Positions 33,756 to 42,959 are shown, numbered from the stretch's first letter. The stretch: 64,000 bases of DNA from Lachnospiraceae bacterium (GCA_910574805.1 CAJTCV010000009.1:1-64000); one strand, 5' to 3'. A program made the numbers and translations. The notes: a model not told the origin generated them from the letters alone.

Positions 33756-35076
33756 ACTCCATCTCCTCCAGGCTTCTGTATTTCTCACGGATCATATCGA
33801 TCCTCCTTTTCTGGTCGCTGCTCATGCCGAATCCCATAAACCTGCAGATATGGTCATTTTTCAGAATGCAGTAACACATCCGCTTCCAGCTGGGAATATC
33901 CTTGCAGGATCTGATATCATCCGTATGGTCCGGGATCCTGCCCAGAAAGATCACCCGGGATTTTTTCTGGAGCGTATAATTGGAGACTCCGTTTCTCTGG
34001 ATCCTGTAACCGTGCGCCTCCAGCTCCTCTATGGTCTCCTCGTCCAGCCCCCCGCCGGTCCTGTGCCAGAATTCTATGGAAGTGTTGAATTTCCTGATGT
34101 AATTATTCCGGAGCCGCGTGGGAAGCGTATCCAGAAGAAACATGGTATAAGATTTCCACGTGTGTCCCTCGGGCAGCGTGACGTTCCGATAGCCCATGGC
34201 CTTCGTCCTGCCGTAAATACACCCGAAATTGGCTCCCCGCACTCTCCCCACCAGTTTCACCCAAATCTCCGGATCAATGACCCGGTACAGATTCAGAGCA
34301 TCCTTGGAATAATCGTTGAAAGGAGAGGCCACGCGCATCTGGGACACTTTCAGCCCTGCCATATAATACAGATCGTACAGGTGATTGTAGTCGTACCCGA
34401 ACAGAGCATTGGCGTGCCATACATCCTCCGCAGACCAGTCGTACATGGGAGAGGCACACCAGACATTCTTAAACTGCCTGCCGATCCAGCATTCCTCTTT
34501 GTAGCCGTATTTCTTATTGACAAACCCGCTGTAGCGCTGGAGGGACTCGTCCGCCCGCATACCCAGAAGGCAGATCGTCCGCTTCCCGCCATGGGAGATC
34601 CGGTACCACCGTCCGAACTGCTTCGCCAGAAGCTCCTGATGCATCCGGTACTGGTAGGTACTGATGGGATTATTGCTCAGACTGATCACATAGTCGTGAT
34701 CCGGCATGGGCCGGACCCACAGCTCCTCTTTCGTATCATCCCACGGATACCAGTACATCTCGTAGCTGCTGAGGGCGGTCCTGGTGGCCATGGGCAGGCA
34801 GACCCAGTAGAGCTCCGCCTCATCCCGATAGCGCTCAAAGGTCCGCTCCACATACTCTGTCGTTACCGTATACTGCGCCTCAAAATCCTGATGAAAGATT
34901 CCCACAGTCTTCCATGGAAAATATTTTCTGCGGTAGTCCATAACCAGATTCAGGAGCAGCCCGCTGTCTTTTCCTCCGGAAAATGAGACATAGACATTGT
35001 CAAATTCCTCGAAGACCATACGGAGCCGCTCCTGAAGCGCTTCATATACATTCTGTTCCATATACTCTTTTGTCAT
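33745..35076 (-). CDS. IbrA-like PAPS reductase-family protein (DUF3440)
   Basis: About 443 residues. The N-terminal ATP pyrophosphatase fold has the PP-loop YVSFSGGKDSGLLLNL near residue 33. A second conserved block CLLGMRADES is followed by DWSAEDVWH, as in PAPS reductase/ThiI/DndC-type enzymes. The C-terminal half matches the DUF3440 region of IbrA. The PAPS reductase catalytic ECGLH Cys motif is absent, so sulfate reduction is unlikely. The ATG at 35076 follows GGAAGGTG. A TTGAAT-N17-TAAATT promoter (35135-35163) lies upstream. Confidence 0.85.
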   Translation of the reverse strand: MTKEYMEQNVYEALQERLRMVFEEFDNVYVSFSGGKDSGLLLNLVMDYRRKYFPWKTVGIFHQDFEAQYTVTTEYVERTFERYRDEAELYWVCLPMATRTALSSYEMYWYPWDDTKEELWVRPMPDHDYVISLSNNPISTYQYRMHQELLAKQFGRWYRISHGGKRTICLLGMRADESLQRYSGFVNKKYGYKEECWIGRQFKNVWCASPMYDWSAEDVWHANALFGYDYNHLYDLYYMAGLKVSQMRVASPFNDYSKDALNLYRVIDPEIWVKLVGRVRGANFGCIYGRTKAMGYRNVTLPEGHTWKSYTMFLLDTLPTRLRNNYIRKFNTSIEFWHRTGGGLDEETIEELEAHGYRIQRNGVSNYTLQKKSRVIFLGRIPDHTDDIRSCKDIPSWKRMCYCILKNDHICRFMGFGMSSDQKRRIDMIREKYRSLEEMEYGV

Positions 35077-35134
35077 ACTGGTCACCTTCCATTGGCTTTT
35101 CCCATGCGGTCCTTGATCTTCTCATATTGTTTAT

Positions 35135-35163
35135 AATTTAACACAGAAAAAATCGAAATTCAA
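35135..35163 (-). promoter_or_regulatory. Possible promoter of the IbrA/IbrB-like pair
   Basis: TTGAAT (35158-35163) and TAAATT (35135-35140) on the minus strand, spacer 17 bp, in an AT-rich gap upstream of the pair. Confidence 0.45.
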
Positions 35164-35214
35164 CCATGAATACGACAAAACTTTCTTAATTCCGCGGCTG
35201 TACCGCCGTTCCTT

Positions 35215-37767
35215 CTATCCTTCTGCTTCCCTGAGGCGCTCTACCACACTCTGCCTTTCCACTGACCGGAGCATGACCGCCGGGAGCAGGATTCCCACTG
35301 CCAGCAGCACTGGAACGGTCAGGACCAGAGGCAGCACTGTAAAATGATAGCTGAAGAACCAGAGGCTGCCCGCCAGATTTCGAACTGCCAGAAGCGAGAG
35401 GACAACCCCCAGCACCAGAGATACCAGACCGGACGCCGCGCCGTACCAGACGCCTTCTGTCATCAGCATCTGCAGAAGCTGCTTTCCGGTCATACCGATG
35501 GACTGGAGCATGGCAAATTCTCTGCGTCTGGTGAGGATGCTGGTCATCATGGAATTGACAAAATTCAGAATCCCGATCATGCCGATGACCAGACTTAAGG
35601 CCCCTCCCACCGCCAGCACCATATTTTTCATGCCCGCAAATTCAGCTTCTCTAATGGATTTGGAGCTGTAGTTCATAAGGGGTTCCACATTTTCCGTATA
35701 ATTCAGAAGGAACGCTTCCATCTCCTTTTCCCCGCCTTCCCGGACATTGAATGCATAGCTCATGATCCCCGGCTCCGCCACCATTTCTTTGTACACCTCT
35801 GCCGGAAGATACCAGGAAAAATCCCAGCCCACCATACAGGTGTTGGTATAATGCTTCATGCGTACTTTGGCCATGATTTCAAATTCCCGCTCCATCCGCT
35901 CGTTTTCCAGGCGGCTTTCCGAATTTCCTCTGTAATTCACAAGGGTAACCTTCTCCCCCACGTCAAACCGGGCCCTGTCCCACAGGATCCTTCCGTCATC
36001 ATCCTCCGGCACGCCCTCCAGAATGTAATGTCCGGATCTTAATTTTTCTGGATCGATCTCCCCTTCCACCACATCCAGACGGGACAGAGGCAGCTCCTCC
36101 AGGCCGTAGACCGCGCTTCCCACACCGCCGGTATCCGGATTGCGCCCCTGATCAGTGGTCATGCCAGCCGGCAGAATCGTGTCAAAAAATTCCGTGTCCC
36201 GGATATTGGCATACAGCCGCCCTCCCTCCAGAAATTCCGGTTCCTGTTCGATAGCCTGGATCATGCTTTCCGACATGGAATTGTCCGGACCGGCATACTG
36301 GTAATTAAAATAGTCGGCATGGCCTGTGAGAAAATCCGTATCTACAAATTTTGCCAGATATTTATCCATGTCAAAACCGATGCTGAAAGTGTAAAGGGTA
36401 TTGAACAGCACCAGGCTTAAGGACATGGAGATGATGACAAGCGTCGTCCGCTTCCGGTTCCGTCCCAGATTGGCCAGAGCCATACCGGTCATCTTCGCTC
36501 CCCGGCCGGACTTTCGTCTTCCTCTCTTCACCTGACTGTCATTGTCCGTGTACCGGACTGCCTCCACCGGAGACACCTTTGCCGCGATCCTCCCCGGCTT
36601 TGCCGTGCTGATGAAGACGGTTGCCAGTGCAAACAGGACGCTGCCTGCAAAGATCCGCGGATCCGCAGTCGTCTGTACGAATCCTGCGCCTCCCAGCGAC
36701 TGCGCCAGCATAAGCGGAACCAGCGCGCAGCCGGTCAGCCATCCCAGAATCAGCCCCAGAGGAATTCCCATACAGGATAAAAAAAGCGCCTGTCTGCGGA
36801 TGATCGTCCGGATCTGCCTGCCGGTCGTTCCGATCGTCTTTAACAGACCATAAAAGCGAATGTCCCGAAGGACAGAAATCTGAAAGATGTTGTAAATGAT
36901 CAGATACCCGGCCAGGGTAATCAGAAGAACCAGCACCGCCACTCCCGCAACCGTCTCCGGGTTCGCATCCATACCGGCGGACAGGTAGGACCAGTTTACG
37001 TTGTGGTCAATATAATCCGGATCCGTCTCGTCCAGAGGGAAACCGCTCTCCGTGATTACCTGCTGAAGTTTGCGCTCCAGACCTCCGGAGCTTCCAAACA
37101 TAATGTAGCAGTTGATCACACCGGTCACATCATAGTCTTCTTTATAGCTGTTATACAGTTCTTCCATGTGTGCATCCACATAGGCCCGGCTCGTCACCAG
37201 AATGGATACATTAAACACCGGGTCTGCCTCCCACCAGCCGCACAGCCGGAACATTCTCGTCACCTGCTGCCCGTGAACCGTGAGCTTCAGACTGACCGGA
37301 GAGCCCACGGTGAGTTCCACACCCAGAAGTTTCGCCGTCTTCGTGTCCATCATCAGGTCGTCCTCTGCCTGAGGAACGGTCCCTTCCACCGGTTCGCAAA
37401 AGCCCAGACGGATCCCGGTCTCATCCATATAATAGAGCTCGCCGTGGCGTTTTAACAGTTCCTCATTGTCCACACTGCTGCTTAAAATCCGGTTGTAGCT
37501 GATCTCTTTAATGAGGGGATGATCCTTCACCTGTTCGTACTGCCCGTCAGTTACATATTTCAGCACCGCCATACCGTCGCCGCCTGCCTGACGCATGGTC
37601 TGTCTCTGTATGTTTTCAATCAGCCCGCTGCCAACAGTAAAAAGCGCCGTGAAAAGCAGCGCGGTCAGTGCAATGGCCAGCACTGCGATGATATTTCTGG
37701 ATCTGGAAGCCCGGAAGCTCCGGTCTGCCAGCCGCCTGACGGCTCTTTGATTATTCACCCTGTACAT
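35215..37767 (-). CDS. FtsX-like ABC transporter permease (antimicrobial-peptide type)
   Basis: 850 residues with about ten membrane helices: one at the N-terminus (RNIIAVLAIALTALLFTALF), three in the first FtsX unit (about 275-400), one mid-protein (TTLVIISMSLSLVLF) and three at the C-terminus. Two large extracytoplasmic regions lie between them. The layout resembles MacB/BceB-type permeases that expel or sense antimicrobial peptides. The start at 37767 follows GCAGGAGG and overlaps the ATPase gene by 17 bp. It is the last gene of a regulator-kinase-ATPase-permease array. Confidence 0.9.
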   Translation of the reverse strand: MYRVNNQRAVRRLADRSFRASRSRNIIAVLAIALTALLFTALFTVGSGLIENIQRQTMRQAGGDGMAVLKYVTDGQYEQVKDHPLIKEISYNRILSSSVDNEELLKRHGELYYMDETGIRLGFCEPVEGTVPQAEDDLMMDTKTAKLLGVELTVGSPVSLKLTVHGQQVTRMFRLCGWWEADPVFNVSILVTSRAYVDAHMEELYNSYKEDYDVTGVINCYIMFGSSGGLERKLQQVITESGFPLDETDPDYIDHNVNWSYLSAGMDANPETVAGVAVLVLLITLAGYLIIYNIFQISVLRDIRFYGLLKTIGTTGRQIRTIIRRQALFLSCMGIPLGLILGWLTGCALVPLMLAQSLGGAGFVQTTADPRIFAGSVLFALATVFISTAKPGRIAAKVSPVEAVRYTDNDSQVKRGRRKSGRGAKMTGMALANLGRNRKRTTLVIISMSLSLVLFNTLYTFSIGFDMDKYLAKFVDTDFLTGHADYFNYQYAGPDNSMSESMIQAIEQEPEFLEGGRLYANIRDTEFFDTILPAGMTTDQGRNPDTGGVGSAVYGLEELPLSRLDVVEGEIDPEKLRSGHYILEGVPEDDDGRILWDRARFDVGEKVTLVNYRGNSESRLENERMEREFEIMAKVRMKHYTNTCMVGWDFSWYLPAEVYKEMVAEPGIMSYAFNVREGGEKEMEAFLLNYTENVEPLMNYSSKSIREAEFAGMKNMVLAVGGALSLVIGMIGILNFVNSMMTSILTRRREFAMLQSIGMTGKQLLQMLMTEGVWYGAASGLVSLVLGVVLSLLAVRNLAGSLWFFSYHFTVLPLVLTVPVLLAVGILLPAVMLRSVERQSVVERLREAEG

Positions 37768-38437
37768 GTCTGCCTCCTGCGATCTTTCCGTCTTCGATGC
37801 GGATAATCCGGTCCGCCAGCTGTGCGATCTCCTCATTATGAGTGATCATGACCATGGTCTGCCGGAATTTTTCACTGGTCACCTTCAGAAGCCCCAGTAC
37901 GTCCGCGCTGGTCCGGCTGTCCAGATTTCCCGTCGGCTCGTCCGCCAGGATAATAGCCGGCTTGGATGCCAGCGCCCGGGCGATGGCAACCCTCTGCTGC
38001 TGCCCGCCGGAGAGCTGGTTTGGCAGACTGTCTACCTTCTCCGTCAGACCCAGAGTCTTTATAATCCGGTCGATATGCCGCTTATCCACCTTTCCTCCGT
38101 CCAGTTCGATGGGCAGGACAATATTTTCATATATCGTAAGTACCGGCACCAGATTGTAATTCTGAAAGACGAATCCGATCTTCCTTCTGCGAAAGACAGT
38201 CAACGCATCGTCTTTCAGAGAGAAGATATCCTTTCCCGCCACAGTCACCGTCCCCTTCGTGGGCCGGTCCAGACCGCCGATCATGTGCAGAAGCGTGGAT
38301 TTTCCGCTGCCGGACGTACCCACAACAGCCACAAATTCTCCTTCCTCCACCGCAAGATCCACCCCGTCCAGCGCCTTCACACAGGTGTCTCCGCTGCCGT
38401 AATATTTCCGAAGCTCCTTTGTCTTCAAGATCGCCAT
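37751..38437 (-). CDS. ABC transporter ATP-binding protein (LolD/BceA type)
   Basis: 228 residues. Walker A GTSGSGKST (40-48), Q-loop FVFQNYNLVP, signature LSGGQQQR, Walker B AIILADEPTGNLD and the switch His in MITHNEE are all present. It powers the FtsX-like permease encoded next. The start at 38437 follows GGAGGTAGGAAGG. The leader contains a perfect hairpin (38466-38490), a possible regulator site or attenuator. Confidence 0.94.
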   Translation of the reverse strand: MAILKTKELRKYYGSGDTCVKALDGVDLAVEEGEFVAVVGTSGSGKSTLLHMIGGLDRPTKGTVTVAGKDIFSLKDDALTVFRRRKIGFVFQNYNLVPVLTIYENIVLPIELDGGKVDKRHIDRIIKTLGLTEKVDSLPNQLSGGQQQRVAIARALASKPAIILADEPTGNLDSRTSADVLGLLKVTSEKFRQTMVMITHNEEIAQLADRIIRIEDGKIAGGRHVQGE

Positions 38438-38465
38438 AGCCTTCCTACCTCCATAAAATAACAAG

Positions 38466-38490
38466 ATCATCACAGCATTTGTGATGATCC
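38466..38490 (-). promoter_or_regulatory. Perfect hairpin in the leader of the ABC genes
   Basis: GATCATCACA (38466-38475) and TGTGATGATC (38481-38490), loop 5 nt, lying 29 bp before the ATPase start and after a TATAGT -10-like element. BceR-type regulators bind inverted repeats near such promoters, but this one lies downstream of the -10, and on the minus strand TTGTTATTTT follows, so attenuation is also possible. Confidence 0.5.
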
Positions 38491-38558
38491 TACTATAATA
38501 CATGATTCTTTCCACAATCTTTCCCAAATCTTACGGTTTTGAAAGAATCCGCACTGCC

Positions 38559-39458
38559 CTATGCCCTTTTGGACAGAAACACAGAAAACACCGATCCTTC
38601 CCCCGGCACGGAAGCCACCTTGATATATCCGCCCTCCCGGTGCAGGATCTCTCTGGCCAGGTACAGTCCCAGTCCCACCCCTCTTTCCTCCTGCACATGG
38701 GGAGAGCGGTAAAACCGTGCGAAAATCTTCGCTGTCTCTTCTTCCGATATTCCGATTCCCGTATCTGCCACATCAATCCGTACAAACATCTCATATTCCT
38801 GTACGGATACCGTGACTTTTCCACCAGGCGGCGTATATTTGACCGCGTTATCCACCAGATTGGACAGGGCTTCCACCGTCCATTTCCGGTCGAAACAGGC
38901 ACAGATATCCGGCATCTCCTCTACAATATGATATTCCACGCCTTTCGCCTGCGCCGATGCCGGATGGGGCAGGTCATGAATCAGTTCCAGGATCCGGTCC
39001 TCCTTCGGAACCACCGCCACGATCCCGTTTTCCAGCCGGGATGTCCGAATCAGAGACTGAATGAGGAAATTCAGCTTCTCCGTCTGCATCTCAATCTGTC
39101 CGGCGATCTGTCTGGCTCTCTCATCCAGACTCTCATTCTCCTGCAGAAGCTGGCTGTACAGAAGAATATTTGCCACCGGCGTCTTCGTCTGATGGGAGAT
39201 ATCGCTGACCAGCGACTTTACTGCATCCCGCTCCTTTGCCGTCTCCTTCCGGTCCTGACGGTCCATGGACAGGTACTGGTACATCCTGGCCTCCAGCCTC
39301 GACAGCATGTCTTCCGTATATTCCGACTCTGAAAAATGTCCGTCCATGGCGGACTCCAGCATATGGTCCAGCCGTCCAAGAAGTCTTCTGGTCCTCCAGT
39401 ACAGGGTTCCTGCCGCCAAGAGCACCATGGCAGTCAGGATCATACATACAATTGCCAT
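38559..39458 (-). CDS. Sensor histidine kinase, one-helix intramembrane-type
   Basis: 299 residues. One N-terminal helix (about 3-22) with hardly any outside domain. The H-box SDISHQTKTP (His about 89) is followed by the ATP-binding domain with the N-box VDNAVKYTPPG, G1 DTGIGIS and G2 GVGLGLYL. Kinases that lack an input domain usually sense their stimulus through the partner ABC permease, as in the BceS family. It is encoded just after its response regulator (33 bp). Confidence 0.9.
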   Translation of the reverse strand: MAIVCMILTAMVLLAAGTLYWRTRRLLGRLDHMLESAMDGHFSESEYTEDMLSRLEARMYQYLSMDRQDRKETAKERDAVKSLVSDISHQTKTPVANILLYSQLLQENESLDERARQIAGQIEMQTEKLNFLIQSLIRTSRLENGIVAVVPKEDRILELIHDLPHPASAQAKGVEYHIVEEMPDICACFDRKWTVEALSNLVDNAVKYTPPGGKVTVSVQEYEMFVRIDVADTGIGISEEETAKIFARFYRSPHVQEERGVGLGLYLAREILHREGGYIKVASVPGEGSVFSVFLSKRA

Positions 39459-39491
39459 TCTCTGTCTCTCCCATACATACCTGATCCTTCT

Positions 39492-40142
39492 CTATTTTTC
39501 CCACACATATCCAATGCCGTACACGGTGCGGACCGGTATGCCGGGCAGCTTTTCCCTCAGGCGCCGCATGGTCACCGACAGGGCATTTTCATCCACAAAC
39601 TGCGCTCCGTCCGACCAGATCCGCTCGATCAGAAGCCCCCGGAACATGGTCTGCCCCCCATTGGTGACCAGCAGCTTCAGAAGCTTCTGCTCGGTCTTGC
39701 TGAGTTCCACCGCCGTACCATCCACCTGATATACCATGTGTTCAAAATCAAAGGAAAATTTCCCCTGCACACAGGTGGCTGCATGGGAGTTGTTCCTTCG
39801 GAGCACTGCATGGACTCTGGCCCGCAGCACCATCAGCGAAAAGGGCTTTGTGATATAGTCATCCGCCCCGCTCTCCAGTCCGGTGACGACATCGATCTCC
39901 AGGTCATTGGCAGTCAGCAGGATCACCGGCACCCGCTTGGACGCCCGGAGCTCCCGGCAGAGAGAAAGACCGCTTCCATCCGGCAGATTCACATCGAGAA
40001 TTACCAGATCCACCTCCCCGGCAAGCAGCTTTCTGGCCTCTGCCAGCGTATATGCCTGCAGCATTACATCCGCATCCGCCTTCAGGGACAGGGCGATTCC
40101 ATCGTTCAGCGCGCGGTCATCTTCTACGATCAGCAGTTTCAT
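39492..40142 (-). CDS. OmpR/PhoB-type response regulator
   Basis: 216 residues. The receiver domain (1-115) has the acidic pair VEDD (8-9), the phosphorylation Asp in LVILDVNLPDG (about D51) and the conserved Lys in YITKPF. A winged-helix DNA-binding domain follows (about 125-216, ending RTVYGIGYVWEK). It pairs with the histidine kinase encoded next and likely controls the ABC genes at 35.2-38.4 kb. It starts 6 bp after the Nudix/NrtR-like gene, so the three may share one transcript. Confidence 0.94.
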   Translation of the reverse strand: MKLLIVEDDRALNDGIALSLKADADVMLQAYTLAEARKLLAGEVDLVILDVNLPDGSGLSLCRELRASKRVPVILLTANDLEIDVVTGLESGADDYITKPFSLMVLRARVHAVLRRNNSHAATCVQGKFSFDFEHMVYQVDGTAVELSKTEQKLLKLLVTNGGQTMFRGLLIERIWSDGAQFVDENALSVTMRRLREKLPGIPVRTVYGIGYVWEK

Positions 40143-40148
40143 AAAACT

Positions 40149-41066
40149 TCACTCCCTGTAAAATGCATCCAGATTGCGCCGGTACAGCTTCGCCGGCCGG
40201 TGTCCTGCGCCGTCTGACATCTGCTCTGTCTCTGTCACATACCCTGCAATCTTCCGGCGGAAGTTGGGCGTCAAAAGCGGTTTTCCCTGTATGGTCTCGT
40301 AGGCCTTCTGAAGGCCCGTCAGCGTAAAGGTCTCCGGCATCAGGTCAAACACGATCCTTCCGGTGTCGCCGGCCTGTCTTTGAAGCTCCAGACAGGCGCA
40401 CAGAATGATCCGGGCATGGTCAAACGCCAGTCCGTCCGCCTCCAGAATCTCGTAATCCACTGTTTCATGATAATTCCGGAAATGCCTGCACTCCCGGATC
40501 GCCGCCTTCAGCCTCACAGGGACCGCCCCTTCCTTCGCAAGCTGAAGCTCATAGATATTTTCAATCTCGGCCGAAGCTTCCTGAACCTCTTTTTTCACCT
40601 GTTTTTTCACAAGTGAAATACCAAACCATCCGGCCTCCCACGCATCCGAACCTCCCCGAACCTGATACCGCTCTCCATTGATCAGGGCAAGAAACGCATG
40701 AGACAGGATCCATCCTCTGGGATCCCGATCCGGGTCGCTGAAGACAGCAAAAGGCTCCAGATAAGCTTCCCCGACTCCGGTCTCCTCCTGGAGCTCCCTT
40801 CTGGCCGTGTCCTCCACACGCTCTCCAGGGCGGCAGAATCCTCCCGGCAGCGCCCAGTAATCTTTATACGGAAAAGACCCACGCCGGATCAGCAGAAGCT
40901 TCAGCTGCTTCCTGGGATCCTTCCGGTAATTCTCCTCTTCTTCCCCCTGTGCCTCCATGATCGAAAATACTGCCATATCCGCCGCTACGGACGGCCGGTC
41001 AAACCGGGAGAGATCATAAGACAAAAGATATGCCCTCTCCTCCTCCGTAATCCTGTAACCGCTCAT
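40149..41066 (-). CDS. Nudix hydrolase-domain regulator (NrtR-like)
   Basis: 305 residues. The Nudix box fits GX5EX7REUXEEXGU: GGFCRPGERVEDTARRELQE, then ETGV, inside a Nudix domain of about residues 30-170. The C-terminal third (about 215-290) is a winged helix of NrtR type, ending HRPAKLYR. NrtR proteins repress NAD-synthesis genes and respond to ADP-ribose, though some only hydrolyse nucleotides. Target genes are not visible here. The start at 41066 is preceded by AGGGACAG. It is upstream of the two-component genes on the same strand. Confidence 0.85.
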   Translation of the reverse strand: MSGYRITEEERAYLLSYDLSRFDRPSVAADMAVFSIMEAQGEEEENYRKDPRKQLKLLLIRRGSFPYKDYWALPGGFCRPGERVEDTARRELQEETGVGEAYLEPFAVFSDPDRDPRGWILSHAFLALINGERYQVRGGSDAWEAGWFGISLVKKQVKKEVQEASAEIENIYELQLAKEGAVPVRLKAAIRECRHFRNYHETVDYEILEADGLAFDHARIILCACLELQRQAGDTGRIVFDLMPETFTLTGLQKAYETIQGKPLLTPNFRRKIAGYVTETEQMSDGAGHRPAKLYRRNLDAFYRE

Positions 41067-41197
41067 ATTTTCTGTCCCTGCCTTTTCTCTGATATAAATT
41101 ATATGATAATATCTGAATGCAAAATCGTCAACCCCCATGTACGGAGCCTGCCGCGGCGGACAGATTCATGCCCGTAAGCAGTAACCCATGAGAAACC

Positions 41198-41284
41198 GTT
41201 CAGCGCCCTCGCCACCGCAGCCTGCTGTTTCTCCCCGCCAAAGATTTCTGCAGGATATTTTTCCATGATCCTCTCAATGCCGAT
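41198..41284 (-). pseudogene. ABC transporter ATPase fragment
   Basis: About 29 codons (IGIERIMEKYPAEIFGGEKQQ, then AAVARALN) match the stretch leading into and through the ABC signature motif (usually LSGGQQQRVAIARAL). Nothing before or after continues the domain, and the serine of the signature is replaced by Phe. It is a relic of a LolD/MacB-type ATPase gene. Confidence 0.65.
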
Positions 41285-41295
41285 TCGGACAGGAA

Positions 41296-41334
41296 AAAAG
41301 GACTGCCGCATCTCCTGTCCTGCGGCAGCCCTTT
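41296..41334 (-). terminator. Terminator of the sigma/DUF4179 operon
   Basis: AAAGGACTGCCGCA (41297-41310) pairs with TGCGGCAGCCCTTT (41321-41334) through one mismatch. A run of T residues follows on the minus strand, 16 bp past the DUF4179 stop. Confidence 0.88.
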
Positions 41335-41349
41335 GAAAGCGTTGTATTT

Positions 41350-42402
41350 CTATTGTAATTCCAGTTCAAATACCTCCCCGACCGGTTCAAAATCGGCCGT
41401 GATCTGTCCGCTCTCCTCCGGCAGCTCGATCACGCCGAAGGTCATGGTCACACGCTCTGCCGTATCCGAGAGCCTTCCGTCATCGATGATCTCTTCATTG
41501 GACAGATAACCGGACGTTTCGTCAGAGCTTCGAAGACCGAATTCCACCTGATGTCCTTCCGAGTCCACAGCCAGTACCTGCTGTATATAGTTGGTAGCTC
41601 CGGATTTCGTGAAGGAGATCCGCTGCTCCAGTTCGTTCATGGTAAGTTCCTCCAGCGTGACGGTCACGCCGTCCGGCAGGGTAAATTCTTTTCCGATGGC
41701 GATTCGTCTGGTATCTGCCATAAGCGCAGCTCCGTCTGCCATGAACGCAAAATCCCAGTTTCCTCTGACTTCGTTTTCGATCCCCAGGGCTCCGATCCGG
41801 ATCCGGTATTCATTTTCTCCGGAAAGATCCACGCCGGGAATGTCGTAGGACATCTCCACTCCCAGAACAGTCTGTGTTTCATCCAGGAAACTGGAACTTC
41901 CTCCGGCTCCTCCGCCCGGCTGTTTCCCATTGACATAAAGAATCTCCATAGGAGTCAAATACTTCTCCATAGGCTGCCCGTCTTCCCTCTGCACCGTATA
42001 ATTGACCGTCAGCTTTTCTTCCGAAACCACCGCCTCCTGCAGCGTAACCACATAGCCTTTGTCCGCCACGGAGGTGTGGATCACATCCCGGTAATCTGCC
42101 AGATCCCCGGACAGTCCCAGCGCATTCTCCAGGCTCCAGGTGATCTGTTCGATGGCAGCATGCACCTCCTGGCGGAATACCACGGTTCCTGTAAGAAGCG
42201 TCACCGCCGCGCATGCCGCCACGGTCATCTTTCCGAAGGTCCTTCTGGCTTTTCTTTTCTCTTTTCTGATCTCCTGTAACGCATTTGCCTCATATGTTTT
42301 CATATCCAAATCCTCAGGGCGTTCCATGAGCCAATCCCCGTCCGCCTGAAAATCTGTCCGGATCTCGTTTGCCAGTCTGTATGCCTCTCTGTTCATGCTC
42401 AT
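41350..42402 (-). CDS. DUF4179-containing membrane protein, probable anti-sigma factor
   Basis: 350 residues: a cytoplasmic N-terminal region (1-55) rich in charged residues, one membrane helix (about 58-76, MTVAACAAVTLLTGTVVF), and an extracytoplasmic DUF4179 region of about 270 residues. Its ATG overlaps the stop of the ECF sigma gene (ATGA), so the two are translated together. DUF4179 proteins coded with ECF sigma factors are usually taken to be their membrane anti-sigma partners; the signal is not known. A terminator follows. Confidence 0.85.
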   Translation of the reverse strand: MSMNREAYRLANEIRTDFQADGDWLMERPEDLDMKTYEANALQEIRKEKRKARRTFGKMTVAACAAVTLLTGTVVFRQEVHAAIEQITWSLENALGLSGDLADYRDVIHTSVADKGYVVTLQEAVVSEEKLTVNYTVQREDGQPMEKYLTPMEILYVNGKQPGGGAGGSSSFLDETQTVLGVEMSYDIPGVDLSGENEYRIRIGALGIENEVRGNWDFAFMADGAALMADTRRIAIGKEFTLPDGVTVTLEELTMNELEQRISFTKSGATNYIQQVLAVDSEGHQVEFGLRSSDETSGYLSNEEIIDDGRLSDTAERVTMTFGVIELPEESGQITADFEPVGEVFELELQ

Positions 42403-42959
42403 GCCCTCTTCCTTTCTCCAAATTTACTGCGGATCTTCTTCTTTCCCCGGAAGATCCTTACATAGACGTTGTCCCTGCTTATTCCCAGCGCCTGACCTGC
42501 CTCCTCCGGCTCCTCTTCCATCAGAAAGATCCGCCGGAACAACTCCTGATCTTTTCCTGAAAGGCACTTTAAAATCGCTTCTGTCTCTTTTGAGAGTTCC
42601 TGCTCCGTCAGCTTCTGAAGAGCCATATCCTCTTTGGGAATCTCCATTTCCAGTTCCTCCAGAGACACGGAGGGATGTTCCCTTTGTATTCTGCGCAGGG
42701 TGTCGATGGCTTCCAGCCTCGCTACTCCTGCCGCCCAGTTCACAAAGCTTCCCCTGCTTTCGTCAAAGCAGTCGATGTTCTTCCAGATCCCGAGAAAGAT
42801 GTCGTTCATGCACTCTTCCACCCGGTCCGGCGATGCGAACAGCCTTTTCTGCACAATGGACTTTAAAAGCCTCCCATAAGTCCTGATCACATACACAAGT
42901 CCTTCTTCCCGACGGCATTTGATCAGGTCTACAAAATTATCTTCATTTGCTTTCATCAC
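42399..42959 (-). CDS. ECF-type RNA polymerase sigma factor
   Basis: 186 residues. Region 2 (about 12-85) has the pattern AGVARLEAIDTLRRIQREH at its end. Region 4 (about 125-180) holds a helix-turn-helix in EEAGQALGISRDNVYVRIFR. There is no region 1 or 3. It would direct polymerase to stress promoters, probably under control of the DUF4179 protein that follows. The upstream region (about 42990-43100) has GGAAAC and GTAAC-type elements that could be self-promoters, though I cannot decide between them. Confidence 0.92.
   Translation of the reverse strand: MMKANEDNFVDLIKCRREEGLVYVIRTYGRLLKSIVQKRLFASPDRVEECMNDIFLGIWKNIDCFDESRGSFVNWAAGVARLEAIDTLRRIQREHPSVSLEELEMEIPKEDMALQKLTEQELSKETEAILKCLSGKDQELFRRIFLMEEEPEEAGQALGISRDNVYVRIFRGKKKIRSKFGERKRA

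Noticed and set aside
33228-35076. Calling the IbrA/IbrB-like pair a phage defence system
   Set aside because: No phage, restriction or modification genes are near, and no published defence role for this exact pair can be cited from sequence alone.
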